Notes under the pieces: model-generated
Databases searched by the model: none
What the model was told of the DNA's origin: nothing
Seen by the model: only the letters and a program-made list of their open reading frames with translations
Made by a program: the position numbers and the translations under genes
Part shown: positions 44,538 through 53,848 of the stretch, piece after piece
Position numbering within the stretch: position 1 is the stretch's first letter
How the letters are laid out: every line of letters begins with the position of its first letter
Assembly (NCBI RefSeq): GCF_000011365.1
Contig: NC_004463.1
Location: forward strand, 8,542,001-8,606,000
DNA length: 64,000 bases
DNA from: Bradyrhizobium diazoefficiens USDA 110
GTDB taxonomy: Bacteria; Pseudomonadota; Alphaproteobacteria; Rhizobiales; Xanthobacteraceae
Direction of reading: 5' to 3'

Positions 44538-45578
44538 TTGAACACCACTATCATGCTGTTCCTGGTGCAGGACGGCATCACCAATGGCGCGATCTATGCG
44601 CTGCTCGGCCTCGCGCTGGTGCTGGTGTTCGCCGTTACCCGCGTGATCCTCATTCCCCAGGGCGAGTTCGTTACCTATGGCGCGCTGACCTATGCCTCGC
44701 TGGCCGCGGGCCAGATGCCGGGCACGGCAAAGCTCGCGCTCGCCCTCGGCATCGGCGCCTTCGGCTTCGACCTGTTCGTGGCCCGCAAGGCGCTGCATGG
44801 CCGGCTGATCCTGCGCAGCGTCCTCACCAATATCGTGCTGCCGGCCATCGTGCTGGCGCTGACAATCTACTTCGCCGCCCAGAAGCCGCCGGTGGCGGTC
44901 TGCATCGCGCTGTCGCTGGTGATCGTGGCGATGATCGGCCTGTATCTCTACCGCATCGCGTTCCAGCCGCTGGCGCACACCTCGGTGCTGGTGCTGCTGA
45001 TCGCCTCCGTGGGCGTCCACCTCGCGCTGCAGGGACTGGGCCTGCTGTTCTTCGGCGCCGAGGGCCAGCGCGGACCTGCCGTGCTGTCCGGCTCTTTCAC
45101 CGCCGGCGCGCTGCGTTTCACCGGCCAGAGCATCACCGTCTACGCCATCACCATCGCCTTCATCGTCGGGCTCTGGCTGTTCTTCGGCCTGACGCTCTAC
45201 GGCAAGGCGCTGCGCGCGACCGCCGTGAACCGGCTAGGGGCGCGGCTCGCTGGCATCCGCACCACGCTGTCGGGGCAGATCGCCTTCCTGCTGGCGTCCG
45301 TCATCGGCGCGCTGTCGGGCATCATGATCGTGCCGATCACGACGCTCTATTACGACAGCGGCTTCCTGATCGGGCTGAAGGGTTTCGTTGCCGCGATCAT
45401 CGGCGGCCTCGTCAGCTACCCCCTCACCGCCGTCGCCGCGCTGGTCGTCGGCATCGTCGAGGCGTTCTCGTCCTTCTACGCCTCCAACTACAAGGAAGTG
45501 ATCGTCTTCATGCTGCTGATCCCCGTGCTGCTGCTGCGCTCGCTCGCCGCGCCCGCGGTCGAGGAAGAGAAGGACTGA
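44538..45578 (+). CDS. ABC transporter permease, LivH family (aromatic-acid importer)
   Basis: A 346-residue membrane protein starting at TTG (44538; GGGAG upstream); an ATG at 44553 is the alternative. ITNGAIYALLGLALVLVFAV and VILIPQGEFVTYGALTYASL are LivH motifs; about eight transmembrane segments. It is longer than the pim-linked LivH-type protein by about 50 residues, mainly in the central part. First gene of an operon with the LivM-LivG fusion and LivF genes, divergent from the MarR gene. No binding-protein gene follows; the candidate partner is encoded at 60928-62079. Confidence 0.9.
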   Translation: MNTTIMLFLVQDGITNGAIYALLGLALVLVFAVTRVILIPQGEFVTYGALTYASLAAGQMPGTAKLALALGIGAFGFDLFVARKALHGRLILRSVLTNIVLPAIVLALTIYFAAQKPPVAVCIALSLVIVAMIGLYLYRIAFQPLAHTSVLVLLIASVGVHLALQGLGLLFFGAEGQRGPAVLSGSFTAGALRFTGQSITVYAITIAFIVGLWLFFGLTLYGKALRATAVNRLGARLAGIRTTLSGQIAFLLASVIGALSGIMIVPITTLYYDSGFLIGLKGFVAAIIGGLVSYPLTAVAALVVGIVEAFSSFYASNYKEVIVFMLLIPVLLLRSLAAPAVEEEKD

Positions 45579-45585
45579 CGCTAAG

Positions 45586-47355
45586 ATGCAGAGCCGGCTC
45601 CCCATCCTCGTCTTCGCGCTTGTCATGGCGGCGATCCCGTTTGTCCCGGGCATGCCGCCGTTCTGGATCGTGCTGCTCGACAATATCGGCCTTGCCGCCC
45701 TCGTCGCGATGGGCCTCGTGCTGCTGACGGGCGTCGGCGGCCTGACCTCGTTCGGACAAGCCGCCTTCGTCGGCTTCGGCGCCTACACCACCGCGGTGCT
45801 GTCGACGAGCTACGGCCTGTCGCCCTGGCTGACGCTGCCGTTGTCGCTCGTGGTCAGCGGATCGCTGGCGGTGCTGCTTGGCCTCGTCACCGTCCGCCTC
45901 TCCGGCCACTATCTGCCGCTCGGCACGCTCGCCTGGGGGCTCGGCCTGTTCTATCTCTTCAGCAAGCTGGAGTTTTTGGGCCGCAACGACGGCATCTCGG
46001 CGATCCCGCCGCTGTCGATCGGCGCGTTCAAGATGCTCTCGCCCGGCTCGATCTACTACGCGATCTGGGTCGCCGTGATCCTCTCGGCCCTGCTCACGAT
46101 GAACCTGCTGGACTCCCGCACCGGCCGCGCCATCCGCGCGCTCAGGCGCGGCCATGTCGCCGCCGAGGCGTTCGGCGTGCACACGCCGCGGGCAAAGCTA
46201 CTGGTGTTCATCCACGCCGCGGTGCTAGCCGGTCTCTCCGGCTGGCTCTATGCCCACCTTCAGCGCGCGGTGAACCCGACGCCGTTCGGCGCACAGGCCG
46301 GCATCGAATATCTCTTCATCGCGGTGGTCGGCGGCGCCGGCTATGTCTGGGGCGGCGTGCTGGGCGCGGCGATCGTCGTGGTCCTGAAAGAGGTGCTGCA
46401 AAGCTATCTGCCGCTGCTCCTGCCGGGTTCCGGCCAGGTCGAGACCATCGTGTTCGGCATCATGCTGGTGGCGCTGTTGCAACTCGCGCCCGGCGGCGTC
46501 TGGCCCTGGCTGATGTCGTTCCTGCCCGAGCCTACCCGCGGCAGGAAGCCGGACACCTCGCTGAAGCTGGAGCAGCGCACCCGCGCGCCCGGCGAAGCCA
46601 GCGTCCTGCTCCAGGTCGAGAAGGCACGCAAGCAATTCGGCGGCGTGATCGCGGTCAACAACGTTTCCTTCGAGGTCCAGGCCCGCGAGATCGTCGCGCT
46701 GATCGGGCCGAACGGCGCCGGCAAGAGCACGACGTTCAACCTGATCACCGGCGTGCTGTCGGCGACCTCAGGCTCGATCTCGGTGCTTGGCAAGAGGCTC
46801 GACAACGCGCCGCCGCAGGAGATCGTCAAGCTCGGCATCTCCCGCACCTTCCAGCACGTGAAGCTGGTCCCCGACATGACCGTGCTGGAGAACGTCGCTA
46901 TCGGCGCGCATCTGCGCGGTCATTCGGGGCCGATCTCCTCCATGCTGCGGCTCGACCGCGCCGACGAGGCAAAGCTGCTCGCCGAGGCCGCACGCCAGAT
47001 CGAGCGCGTCGGGCTTGCCGACCAGATGCACCAGCTCGCAGGTTCGCTCTCGCTCGGCCAGCAGCGCATCGTCGAGATCGCGCGCGCGCTGTGCGTCGAT
47101 CCGATGCTGCTGCTGCTCGACGAGCCGGCCGCCGGCCTGCGCCACATGGAGAAGCAGCAGCTTGCCAGGCTGCTGCGCGAATTGCGCGACGGCGGCATGA
47201 GCGTGCTGCTGGTCGAGCACGACATGGGCTTTGTCATGAACCTCGCCGACCGCATCGTCGTGCTCGATTTCGGCACCAAGATCGCGGAGGGCACGCCCGC
47301 CACGATCAAGACCAATCCCGAAGTGATCAAGGCCTATCTCGGAGTGGCGGCATGA
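45586..47355 (+). CDS. Fused ABC permease-ATPase (LivM-LivG)
   Basis: A 589-residue fusion. Residues 1-315 are a LivM-type permease ([54 protein letters not shown]). After a polar linker ([20 protein letters not shown]), residues 340-589 form a LivG-type ATPase with Walker [13 protein letters not shown], signature [16 protein letters not shown] and Walker [15 protein letters not shown]. Such fusions occur in aromatic-compound importers. Its stop codon overlaps the livF-type start (ATGA). Confidence 0.92.
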   Translation: MQSRLPILVFALVMAAIPFVPGMPPFWIVLLDNIGLAALVAMGLVLLTGVGGLTSFGQAAFVGFGAYTTAVLSTSYGLSPWLTLPLSLVVSGSLAVLLGLVTVRLSGHYLPLGTLAWGLGLFYLFSKLEFLGRNDGISAIPPLSIGAFKMLSPGSIYYAIWVAVILSALLTMNLLDSRTGRAIRALRRGHVAAEAFGVHTPRAKLLVFIHAAVLAGLSGWLYAHLQRAVNPTPFGAQAGIEYLFIAVVGGAGYVWGGVLGAAIVVVLKEVLQSYLPLLLPGSGQVETIVFGIMLVALLQLAPGGVWPWLMSFLPEPTRGRKPDTSLKLEQRTRAPGEASVLLQVEKARKQFGGVIAVNNVSFEVQAREIVALIGPNGAGKSTTFNLITGVLSATSGSISVLGKRLDNAPPQEIVKLGISRTFQHVKLVPDMTVLENVAIGAHLRGHSGPISSMLRLDRADEAKLLAEAARQIERVGLADQMHQLAGSLSLGQQRIVEIARALCVDPMLLLLDEPAAGLRHMEKQQLARLLRELRDGGMSVLLVEHDMGFVMNLADRIVVLDFGTKIAEGTPATIKTNPEVIKAYLGVAA

Positions 47356-48083
47356 GCGCGCTGTTGTCCGTCACCGACGCGCATGTCGCCTACGGCAAGG
47401 TCGAGGCCGTGCGTTCGGTCTCGCTCGAGGTCGGGGCGAACCAGATCGTCACCATCGTCGGCGCCAACGGCGCCGGCAAGACCACGCTGCTGTCGGCCAT
47501 CATGGGCATTCTGCCGCTGAAGGGCCGCGTCGCCTTCGCAGGCCAGGACCTCGCCCGGCTCGACATCGAGGACCGCGTCGCGATGGGCCTCGGCCTCGTC
47601 CCGGAGCACCGCGAATTGTTCGTGACCATGAATGTCGAGGACAATCTCGAGCTCGGGGCCTTCCGCATCGAGCGGAGCAAGTCGAAGGCCTCGATGGAGC
47701 GGGTCTACACGCTGTTCCCGCGGCTGAAGGAGCGGCGCAAGCAGCTCGCCGGCACGCTCTCCGGCGGCGAGCAGCAGATGCTCGCGATGGGTCGCGCGCT
47801 GATGGGCGAGCCGAAGCTCCTGATGCTGGACGAACCGAGCCTCGGTCTCGCCCCGATTATCGTCGCCGACATCTTCCGCATCGTCACCGAGCTCCGCACC
47901 GCCGGCGTCTCGGTGCTGCTGGTCGAACAGAACGCGCAGGCCGCGCTCAAGATCGCGGACCAGGCCTATGTGATGGAGCTCGGCGAGTTCGTGCTCAGCG
48001 GCAAGGCCAGCGACATCGCCGCGAACGAACGCGTTGCGGCGAGCTATCTCGGCTTCCAGCACGAAGGTGCGAGCGTTCTGTAG
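47352..48083 (+). CDS. ABC transporter ATP-binding protein, LivF family (aromatic-acid importer)
   Basis: A 243-residue ATPase: Walker A VGANGAGKTTLLSAIM, LGLVPEHRELFVTMNVEDNL, signature LSGGEQQMLAMGRALM, Walker B LLMLDEPSLGLAP and SVLLVEQNAQAALKIADQAY. The ATG at 47352 overlaps the fusion gene's stop codon; the frame upstream is a shadow. Completes the membrane part of the importer. Confidence 0.93.
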   Translation: MSALLSVTDAHVAYGKVEAVRSVSLEVGANQIVTIVGANGAGKTTLLSAIMGILPLKGRVAFAGQDLARLDIEDRVAMGLGLVPEHRELFVTMNVEDNLELGAFRIERSKSKASMERVYTLFPRLKERRKQLAGTLSGGEQQMLAMGRALMGEPKLLMLDEPSLGLAPIIVADIFRIVTELRTAGVSVLLVEQNAQAALKIADQAYVMELGEFVLSGKASDIAANERVAASYLGFQHEGASVL

Positions 48084-48110
48084 TTCTGAGGCGTCGCCAC
48101 GAACTCAACT

Positions 48111-48210
48111 GTCATCGTCCGCGAAGGCGGACGATCCAGTACTCCGAGAAGACCGTGGTCGAATCGATAGGTCGCTGCGTACTGGATGCCCCGCCTTCGC
48201 GGGGCATGAC
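48111..48210. repeat. GTCATCGTCCGCG palindromic intergenic element
   Basis: Two small hairpins, GTCCGCGAAGGCGGAC and GCCCCGCCTTCGCGGGGC, flank paired GATCCAGTAC and GTACTGGATG arms. A variant of the spacer repeat family. Confidence 0.75.
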
Positions 48211-48236
48211 ACCGAAGAATGCGACGAGATTCGCGC

Positions 48237-48860
48237 CTAGATGCTCGCCGCCTTCTCCTTCAACGCCGCCACCTCCGCTTCCAGCTCGGCGATCCGCTGA
48301 TCCCTCGCCGCCAGCGCGGCCGCGACATCCGTCGCATCGAACTTCTGCGGAATGTGCTGCGGGCAGTTGGTGTCCCAGGCCGCGATCTTGAACAGGATCA
48401 CCTGCTCCGGCCGCGCGCGATATCCCTTCGGCATCAGCGACGTCGTCAGCGCATCGTCATCCTCGACCACGCGCGCCTCGCCCCAGATCTTCACCCGGCG
48501 GCGATGGGCGTAGTCCATCACGAAGATGTAGGCCTTGGGATTTTCGGACAGGTTTCCCTGCGTGATGTATTGCCGGTTGCCGGCGTAGTCCGTGAAAGCC
48601 AACGTCTGCTTATCCAGCACCTTCAAAAACCCCTTCGGCCCGCCACGGTGCTGGATATAGGGCTGGCCATCGGCAGAGGCGGTGGCGAAATAAAAGCTGT
48701 TGGCATCGGCCAGGAACGCTGCGAGGTTCTCATCGACCTCGGTGCGCCAGCCGCGCTGCTCGGCATGGGCATAGCCTTCGCGCGATCCCTTTCGGGTCTG
48801 GATCGATTTCACCGCCGGCGTGAACGCCACGTCGCTGGCGTAGGTGAGGGTTGCCGTCAT
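48237..48860 (-). CDS. Pyridoxamine 5'-phosphate oxidase family flavoprotein
   Basis: A 207-residue protein with a split-barrel flavin fold: FYFATASADGQPYIQHRGGP, LAFTDYAGNRQYITQGNLSE and AYIFVMDYAHRRRVKIWGEA, and a C-terminal coiled coil (IAELEAEVAALKEKA). Similar proteins reduce or bind small molecules with FMN or F420; this is not PdxH by length or motifs. Divergent from a LysR gene, which probably regulates it. Confidence 0.85.
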   Translation of the reverse strand: MTATLTYASDVAFTPAVKSIQTRKGSREGYAHAEQRGWRTEVDENLAAFLADANSFYFATASADGQPYIQHRGGPKGFLKVLDKQTLAFTDYAGNRQYITQGNLSENPKAYIFVMDYAHRRRVKIWGEARVVEDDDALTTSLMPKGYRARPEQVILFKIAAWDTNCPQHIPQKFDATDVAAALAARDQRIAELEAEVAALKEKAASI

Positions 48861-48896
48861 CGGAACATCTCCTGGAATCCCGGCGCATTTCTGCGT

Positions 48897-48933
48897 CTTT
48901 CGGCGATTAAAATGGACCTTTCGGCGTTTAAAA
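48897..48933. repeat. Two direct repeats with 21-bp period
   Basis: CTTTCGGCGATTAAAA (48897-48912) and CTTTCGGCGTTTAAAA (48918-48933) differ at one position and are spaced by two helical turns, in the spacer between the flavoprotein and LysR genes. Confidence 0.6.
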
Positions 48934-48958
48934 CAATCCGCCGGCTTGACACTTCATC

Positions 48959-48975
48959 ATTGCAATATATGCAAT
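48959..48975. promoter_or_regulatory. Dyad at the LysR promoter, probable LysR-type site
   Basis: ATTGCA, ATATA, TGCAAT: a 6-bp dyad 7 bp before the LysR start codon, with the T-N11-A form typical of LysR-type sites. Confidence 0.5.
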
Positions 48976-48981
48976 AATGCC

Positions 48982-49866
48982 ATGGACCGCCTGGAAGCCA
49001 TGCACGTGTTCGTCACCGTTGCCGATCTGCGCGGCTTTGCGCCGGCGGCGCGCAAGTTGCACCTGTCGCCCTCGGCGGTGACGCGGCTGATCGCGGCGCT
49101 GGAAGAGCATCTCGGCGCCCGGCTGTTGCAGCGGACCACGCGGCAGGTGACGCTGACCGATGTCGGCACACGCTATCTGGAGCGCGCGCGGCGCATTCTC
49201 GCCGATGTCGAGGAGGCCGACGGCTCGGCGCGGGAAGAGCGTAACCGGCCGAGCGGGCGGCTGGTGGTGTCGGCACCGGTCGGCTTCGGCCGGCTGCATG
49301 TCGGGCCGGTCATGACCGCCTATCTGAAGCGCTATCCCGAGGTTGCCGGCGAATTGCGGCTGTCCGACCATCTCGTCAATCTCGTGGAAGACGCCGTCGA
49401 TGTGGCGGTGCGGATCGGCCATCTCGCCGATTCGTCCCTCGTCGCGCGCCAGGTCGGCGAGATGCGGCGGATCGTGGTGGCCGCGCCCGGCTATCTGAAG
49501 CGCCATGGCGAACCGAAGACGCCGGAAGCGCTCGCCTCGCACCAGACCATCCAGTTCGGACCATCCGCCAGCTGGCATTTCATGCAGGACGGCCGCGACA
49601 TCGAGGTGACGACGAACCCGCGCCTCACCAGCAATAGCGCTGACGCCGCCCTGCAATATGCCGAGGCCGGCGGCGGCGTCACGCGGGTGCTGGCCTATCA
49701 GGCCGCCGAGGGCTTGAAGCGCGGGCGGCTGAAGGTCGTGCTGGCGAAATACGAGCAGCCGGCGCTGCCCATCCATGTCGTCTATCCGACCTCGCGCCTG
49801 CTCTCGGCCAAGGTGCGCGCGTTCGTCGATCTCGTGGTGGAGACGGCGGAGTGGCGGTTTGGGTGA
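48982..49866 (+). CDS. LysR family transcriptional regulator
   Basis: A 294-residue protein. Residues 1-60 hold the LysR helix-turn-helix (FVTVADLRGFAPAARKLHLS, PSAVTRLIAALEEHLGARLL); residues 88-290 are the LysR substrate domain (GRLVVSAPVGFGRLHVGPVM). It fits the large group of LysR regulators that control a divergently encoded enzyme. Start at 48982; a longer open frame upstream crosses the operator region and was rejected. Confidence 0.93.
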   Translation: MDRLEAMHVFVTVADLRGFAPAARKLHLSPSAVTRLIAALEEHLGARLLQRTTRQVTLTDVGTRYLERARRILADVEEADGSAREERNRPSGRLVVSAPVGFGRLHVGPVMTAYLKRYPEVAGELRLSDHLVNLVEDAVDVAVRIGHLADSSLVARQVGEMRRIVVAAPGYLKRHGEPKTPEALASHQTIQFGPSASWHFMQDGRDIEVTTNPRLTSNSADAALQYAEAGGGVTRVLAYQAAEGLKRGRLKVVLAKYEQPALPIHVVYPTSRLLSAKVRAFVDLVVETAEWRFG

Positions 49867-49871
49867 AGGCG

Positions 49872-49950
49872 GTCATTCCGGGGCTCGCAAAGCGAGAACC
49901 CGGAATCTCGAGATTCCGGGTTCGATGCTTTCGCATCGCCCCGGAATGAC
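49872..49950. repeat. GTCATTCCGGG palindromic intergenic element
   Basis: From GTCATTCCGGGGCTCGC to ATCGCCCCGGAATGAC, with GGAATCTCGAGATTCC as a perfect internal palindrome. Lies between convergent LysR and thioesterase genes. Confidence 0.8.
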
Positions 49951-49952
49951 AG

Positions 49953-50372
49953 CTAGCCCTTCTTCGGCACCACCCGAAACGTCCCGCTGGCCCGCGCTAT
50001 CACGGTGTCGTCGGCCTTGACCAGGCACTGCGCGAAACAGATCGTGCTGCCGGTCTTGATCACCTCGCCCTCGACCGCGAGCCACTGGCCGATTTCGGCG
50101 GCGCCGACATAGTCGACCGACAACGAGATCGTGACGAAGGACGTCGTCCAGCCGGTCGCCTGTGCGCAGCTGTAACCCATGGCGGCATCGGCGAGCGCCG
50201 CGATCAGTCCGCCATGGATGAGCCCGCGCGCGTTGGTGTGCGGCTTGGCCAGGCGCAGGCCGATGATCACGGCCTTGTCGGCCTTCTTCGAGTAGAGCGG
50301 CTCCCAGGGATCGGTGAGCGGGGCTTTGCGGAAATGCGGCTCGAAGCCGGCGGGAATGTCGGTGGCGGTCAT
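49953..50372 (-). CDS. PaaI-type hotdog-fold acyl-CoA thioesterase
   Basis: A 139-residue hotdog protein: LIHGGLIAALADAAMGYSCA contains the HGG and conserved Asp of the PaaI/YdiI branch, followed by VTISLSVDYVGAAEIGQWLA. It probably hydrolyses aromatic or medium-chain acyl-CoA to protect the CoA pool. Located between the LysR and pobA genes on the minus strand but separated from pobA by a repeat, so co-transcription is uncertain. Confidence 0.9.
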   Translation of the reverse strand: MTATDIPAGFEPHFRKAPLTDPWEPLYSKKADKAVIIGLRLAKPHTNARGLIHGGLIAALADAAMGYSCAQATGWTTSFVTISLSVDYVGAAEIGQWLAVEGEVIKTGSTICFAQCLVKADDTVIARASGTFRVVPKKG

Positions 50373-50501
50373 CGCTGTCTCGCGTTGCTGGTTGCCAGCA
50401 TTGAACGCGATGGGCGTGGCGGACGCATCACCTACAAAGTTTTAAACGGAATTTGCGCGGGTGTTTGAAACGGGCGGCGGCGTTGCGAGGAATGCAACGC
50501 C

Positions 50502-50591
50502 CGTAGGGTGGGCAAAGGCGCAACGCGCCGTGCCCACCATCTCTCCACAAACGCATAGCTGGTGGGCACGCTTCGCTTTGCCCACCCTACG
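50502..50591. repeat. GTAGGGTGGGC palindromic intergenic element, copy 2
   Basis: Same arms as the element at 5440-5537 (CGTAGGGTGGGCAAAGGCG and CGCTTTGCCCACCCTACG), with the same inner GCCCACC/GGTGGGC pair and a different loop. Abuts the 3' end of pobA. Confidence 0.85.
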
Positions 50592-50599
50592 GCACTTCT

Positions 50600-51880
<1,281 letters not shown>

Positions 51881-51970
51881 CTAGCATCGACAAATCCATG
51901 CAACATGGCTGACGTACAGGACGCGACAACGTGCGCGCCAATTCCGGCTTGAACGCGCCGGCCAATTAGA

Positions 51971-51980
51971 TAACATGTTA
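51971..51980. promoter_or_regulatory. TAACATGTTA palindrome upstream of the TRAP operon
   Basis: A perfect 10-bp palindrome followed by AATAAC, 55 bp before the TRAP receptor start codon. The minus strand reads GTTATTTAACATG, again of the GTTAT..AACAT type. Confidence 0.45.
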
Positions 51981-52034
51981 AATAACGAGACCGGGCCATC
52001 GAAGCCCGCCGTCGAAAACAGGGAGAGACGTGTG

Positions 52035-53051
52035 ATGAGGAAAGCCTGTCTGGCTTTGTTGCTCGCAGCAAGCGTGACGCCGGCGTTGGCGCAGGACAAG
52101 ACCTTCGACTTGAAGATCTCGCACTGGGTGCCGGCATCGCACCCGCTGCAAAAATCGCTGGAAGACTGGGTGGCCGCGGTGAACAAGGATTCCGGCGGCA
52201 CCATTACGGGCAAGGTGTTTCCGGCCCAGCAGCTCGGCAAGGCGTTCGATCATTACGACATGGCGCGCGATGGCATCGCCGATGTCACCTATGTCAATCC
52301 CGGCTATCAGCCCGGCCGCTTCCCGATCGTCGGCGCCGGCGAATTGCCGTTCCTGATCTCGGATGCCAAGGGCGGCTCGATGGGGCTCGACGCCTGGTAT
52401 CGCAAATATGCCGAGAAGGAGATGAAGGACGTCAAATACTGCCTCGCCTTCGTCCACTCGCCCTCCTCCTTCCATTCCAAAACCAAGAAGATCGTGATGC
52501 CGGAGGACGTGAAGGGGCTGAAGATCCGTCCCGCGCACGCCACCATGGCGAACTTCGTCACCTCGCTCGGCGGCACCAATGTGCAGTCCTCCGCGCCCGA
52601 AGTGCGCGACATCATCGAGCGCGGCGTCGCCGACGGCGTCACCTTCCCATGGGGTTCCCTCGTGCTGTTCGGCATCGACAAGGTGACCAAGTACGACATG
52701 GAGGCGCCGCTCTACACCACGACCTTCGTGTTCGTGATCAACAAGGACAAGTACAATGCGATGTCCGACAAGCAGAAGGCCGCAATCGACAAGAACTGCT
52801 CGGTCGAGATGGCCGGCGTGGTCGGCGAGCACTGGGGCAAGTTCGAGGACGCCGGCGTCGACAAGGTGAAGGCGGAAGAGGGGCACGAGGTCTACAAGCT
52901 GACACAAGAGCAGACCGCGGCCTGGAAGAAAGCCGCCGAGCCGCTGGTCAAGACCTGGGGCGACGGCGCCAAGAAAGCGGGCGCCGATCCGGACGCCGCG
53001 CTGGCGGATTTGAAGGCCTCGCTGAAGAAGTACAACGCGCTGGCGGAGTAG
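52035..53051 (+). CDS. TRAP transporter substrate-binding protein (DctP family)
   Basis: A 338-residue protein. Sec signal MRKACLALLLAASVTPALAQ, then FDLKISHWVPASHPLQKSLE and the conserved Arg region VKGLKIRPAHATMANFVTSL typical of DctP proteins that bind carboxylates. GGGAGAG precedes the ATG. It belongs with the DctQ and DctM genes downstream, though a hairpin and a repeat element lie in between. Placement opposite pobA suggests an aromatic acid such as 4-hydroxybenzoate or a hydroxycinnamate; TarP-type TRAP proteins are a precedent. Confidence 0.92.
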   Translation: MRKACLALLLAASVTPALAQDKTFDLKISHWVPASHPLQKSLEDWVAAVNKDSGGTITGKVFPAQQLGKAFDHYDMARDGIADVTYVNPGYQPGRFPIVGAGELPFLISDAKGGSMGLDAWYRKYAEKEMKDVKYCLAFVHSPSSFHSKTKKIVMPEDVKGLKIRPAHATMANFVTSLGGTNVQSSAPEVRDIIERGVADGVTFPWGSLVLFGIDKVTKYDMEAPLYTTTFVFVINKDKYNAMSDKQKAAIDKNCSVEMAGVVGEHWGKFEDAGVDKVKAEEGHEVYKLTQEQTAAWKKAAEPLVKTWGDGAKKAGADPDAALADLKASLKKYNALAE

Positions 53052-53070
53052 CGCTTCGTTGAAACAGATG

Positions 53071-53096
53071 CGGCGGCGAGAGACATCTCGCCGCCG
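53071..53096 (+). terminator. Hairpin after the TRAP receptor gene
   Basis: CGGCGGCGAGA (53071-53081) pairs perfectly with TCTCGCCGCCG (53086-53096), loop GACA; TCATTCTG follows. It could lower dctQM expression relative to dctP. Confidence 0.65.
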
Positions 53097-53139
53097 TCAT
53101 TCTGCAAGTGCGCTGTTAGGAGCGCACGACGCTTCCTCC

Positions 53140-53285
53140 CCCTCTCCCCGCCTGCGGGGAGAGGGTTGGGGTGAGGGGGAGTCTCCGCGGGGACGGTGAA
53201 AGTTGGACTCGCGGAGAGCCCCCCTCACCCGGAATCCGCGCTTGCGCGCGCATTCCGGCCTCTCCCCGCAAGCGGGGAGAGGCGA
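53140..53285. repeat. CTCTCCC element, copy A flanking dctQM
   Basis: Starts with a CCTCTCCCCGCCTGCGGGGA hairpin, continues GGGTTGGGGTGAGGGGGAGT, has GGACGGTGA and GACTCGCGGAGA, and ends GCCTCTCCCCGCAAGCGGGG. Nearly the same 146 bp recur in direct orientation at 55211-55356. Confidence 0.85.
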
Positions 53286-53336
53286 ACGACCGCCTTCTGA
53301 GCCGAGAGCGAGAATGACATCACTCAGGACACACCC

Positions 53337-53846
53337 ATGAAGCGCGCCTGGATGGATCGCTTTATCGACACGATCGAATGGATCGCGGCCGGCTTCGTCG
53401 GCCTCGTCGCGCTCGACATCTTCGTGTCGGTTCTGCTGCGCAACACGCTGAACTATTCGATCCCCGACAGCTTCGACATCGGCCGCATGCTGCTCGGCAT
53501 CCTGATCTTCTGGGGCATCGCTGCGACCTCCTATCGCGGCACCCACATCACGGTCGACCTGGTCTGGGGCAATGTCGAGCCGCGCTATCAGCGCTGGATC
53601 GACGTGTTCGCGACCCTGGTGCTGCTGTTCGTCGTCACGGTGCAGACCTGGACCCTGTTCGACAAGGTGCGCGGCACCTACAACGACAACGTCCAGACCT
53701 TCGACATGCACATGCCGACCTGGCCGTTCTTCGCGATTGCCTGGATCGGCGACGTCTCCGCCGTGCTGCTGATCGCGATCCGCACCTACCGGCTGATCTT
53801 CCATCCCGAAGAAATGCACGACCCCAAGCTGAAGGCGACGGAGTAA
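53337..53846 (+). CDS. TRAP transporter small permease (DctQ family)
   Basis: A 169-residue protein with four transmembrane segments (for example IEWIAAGFVGLVALDIFVSV and VFATLVLLFVVTVQTW) and the DctQ-type ISYRGTHI-like motif TSYRGTHITVDLVW. Two base pairs separate it from the dctM gene. Together they form the sodium- or proton-driven membrane part for the receptor encoded upstream. Confidence 0.92.
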   Translation: MKRAWMDRFIDTIEWIAAGFVGLVALDIFVSVLLRNTLNYSIPDSFDIGRMLLGILIFWGIAATSYRGTHITVDLVWGNVEPRYQRWIDVFATLVLLFVVTVQTWTLFDKVRGTYNDNVQTFDMHMPTWPFFAIAWIGDVSAVLLIAIRTYRLIFHPEEMHDPKLKATE

Positions 53847-53848
53847 TC

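Noticed and set aside
53378..53848. Upstream extension of the dctM frame through dctQ
   Set aside because: The dctM family starts at the Met at 53849; the extension is out of frame with dctQ, which has the family motifs.
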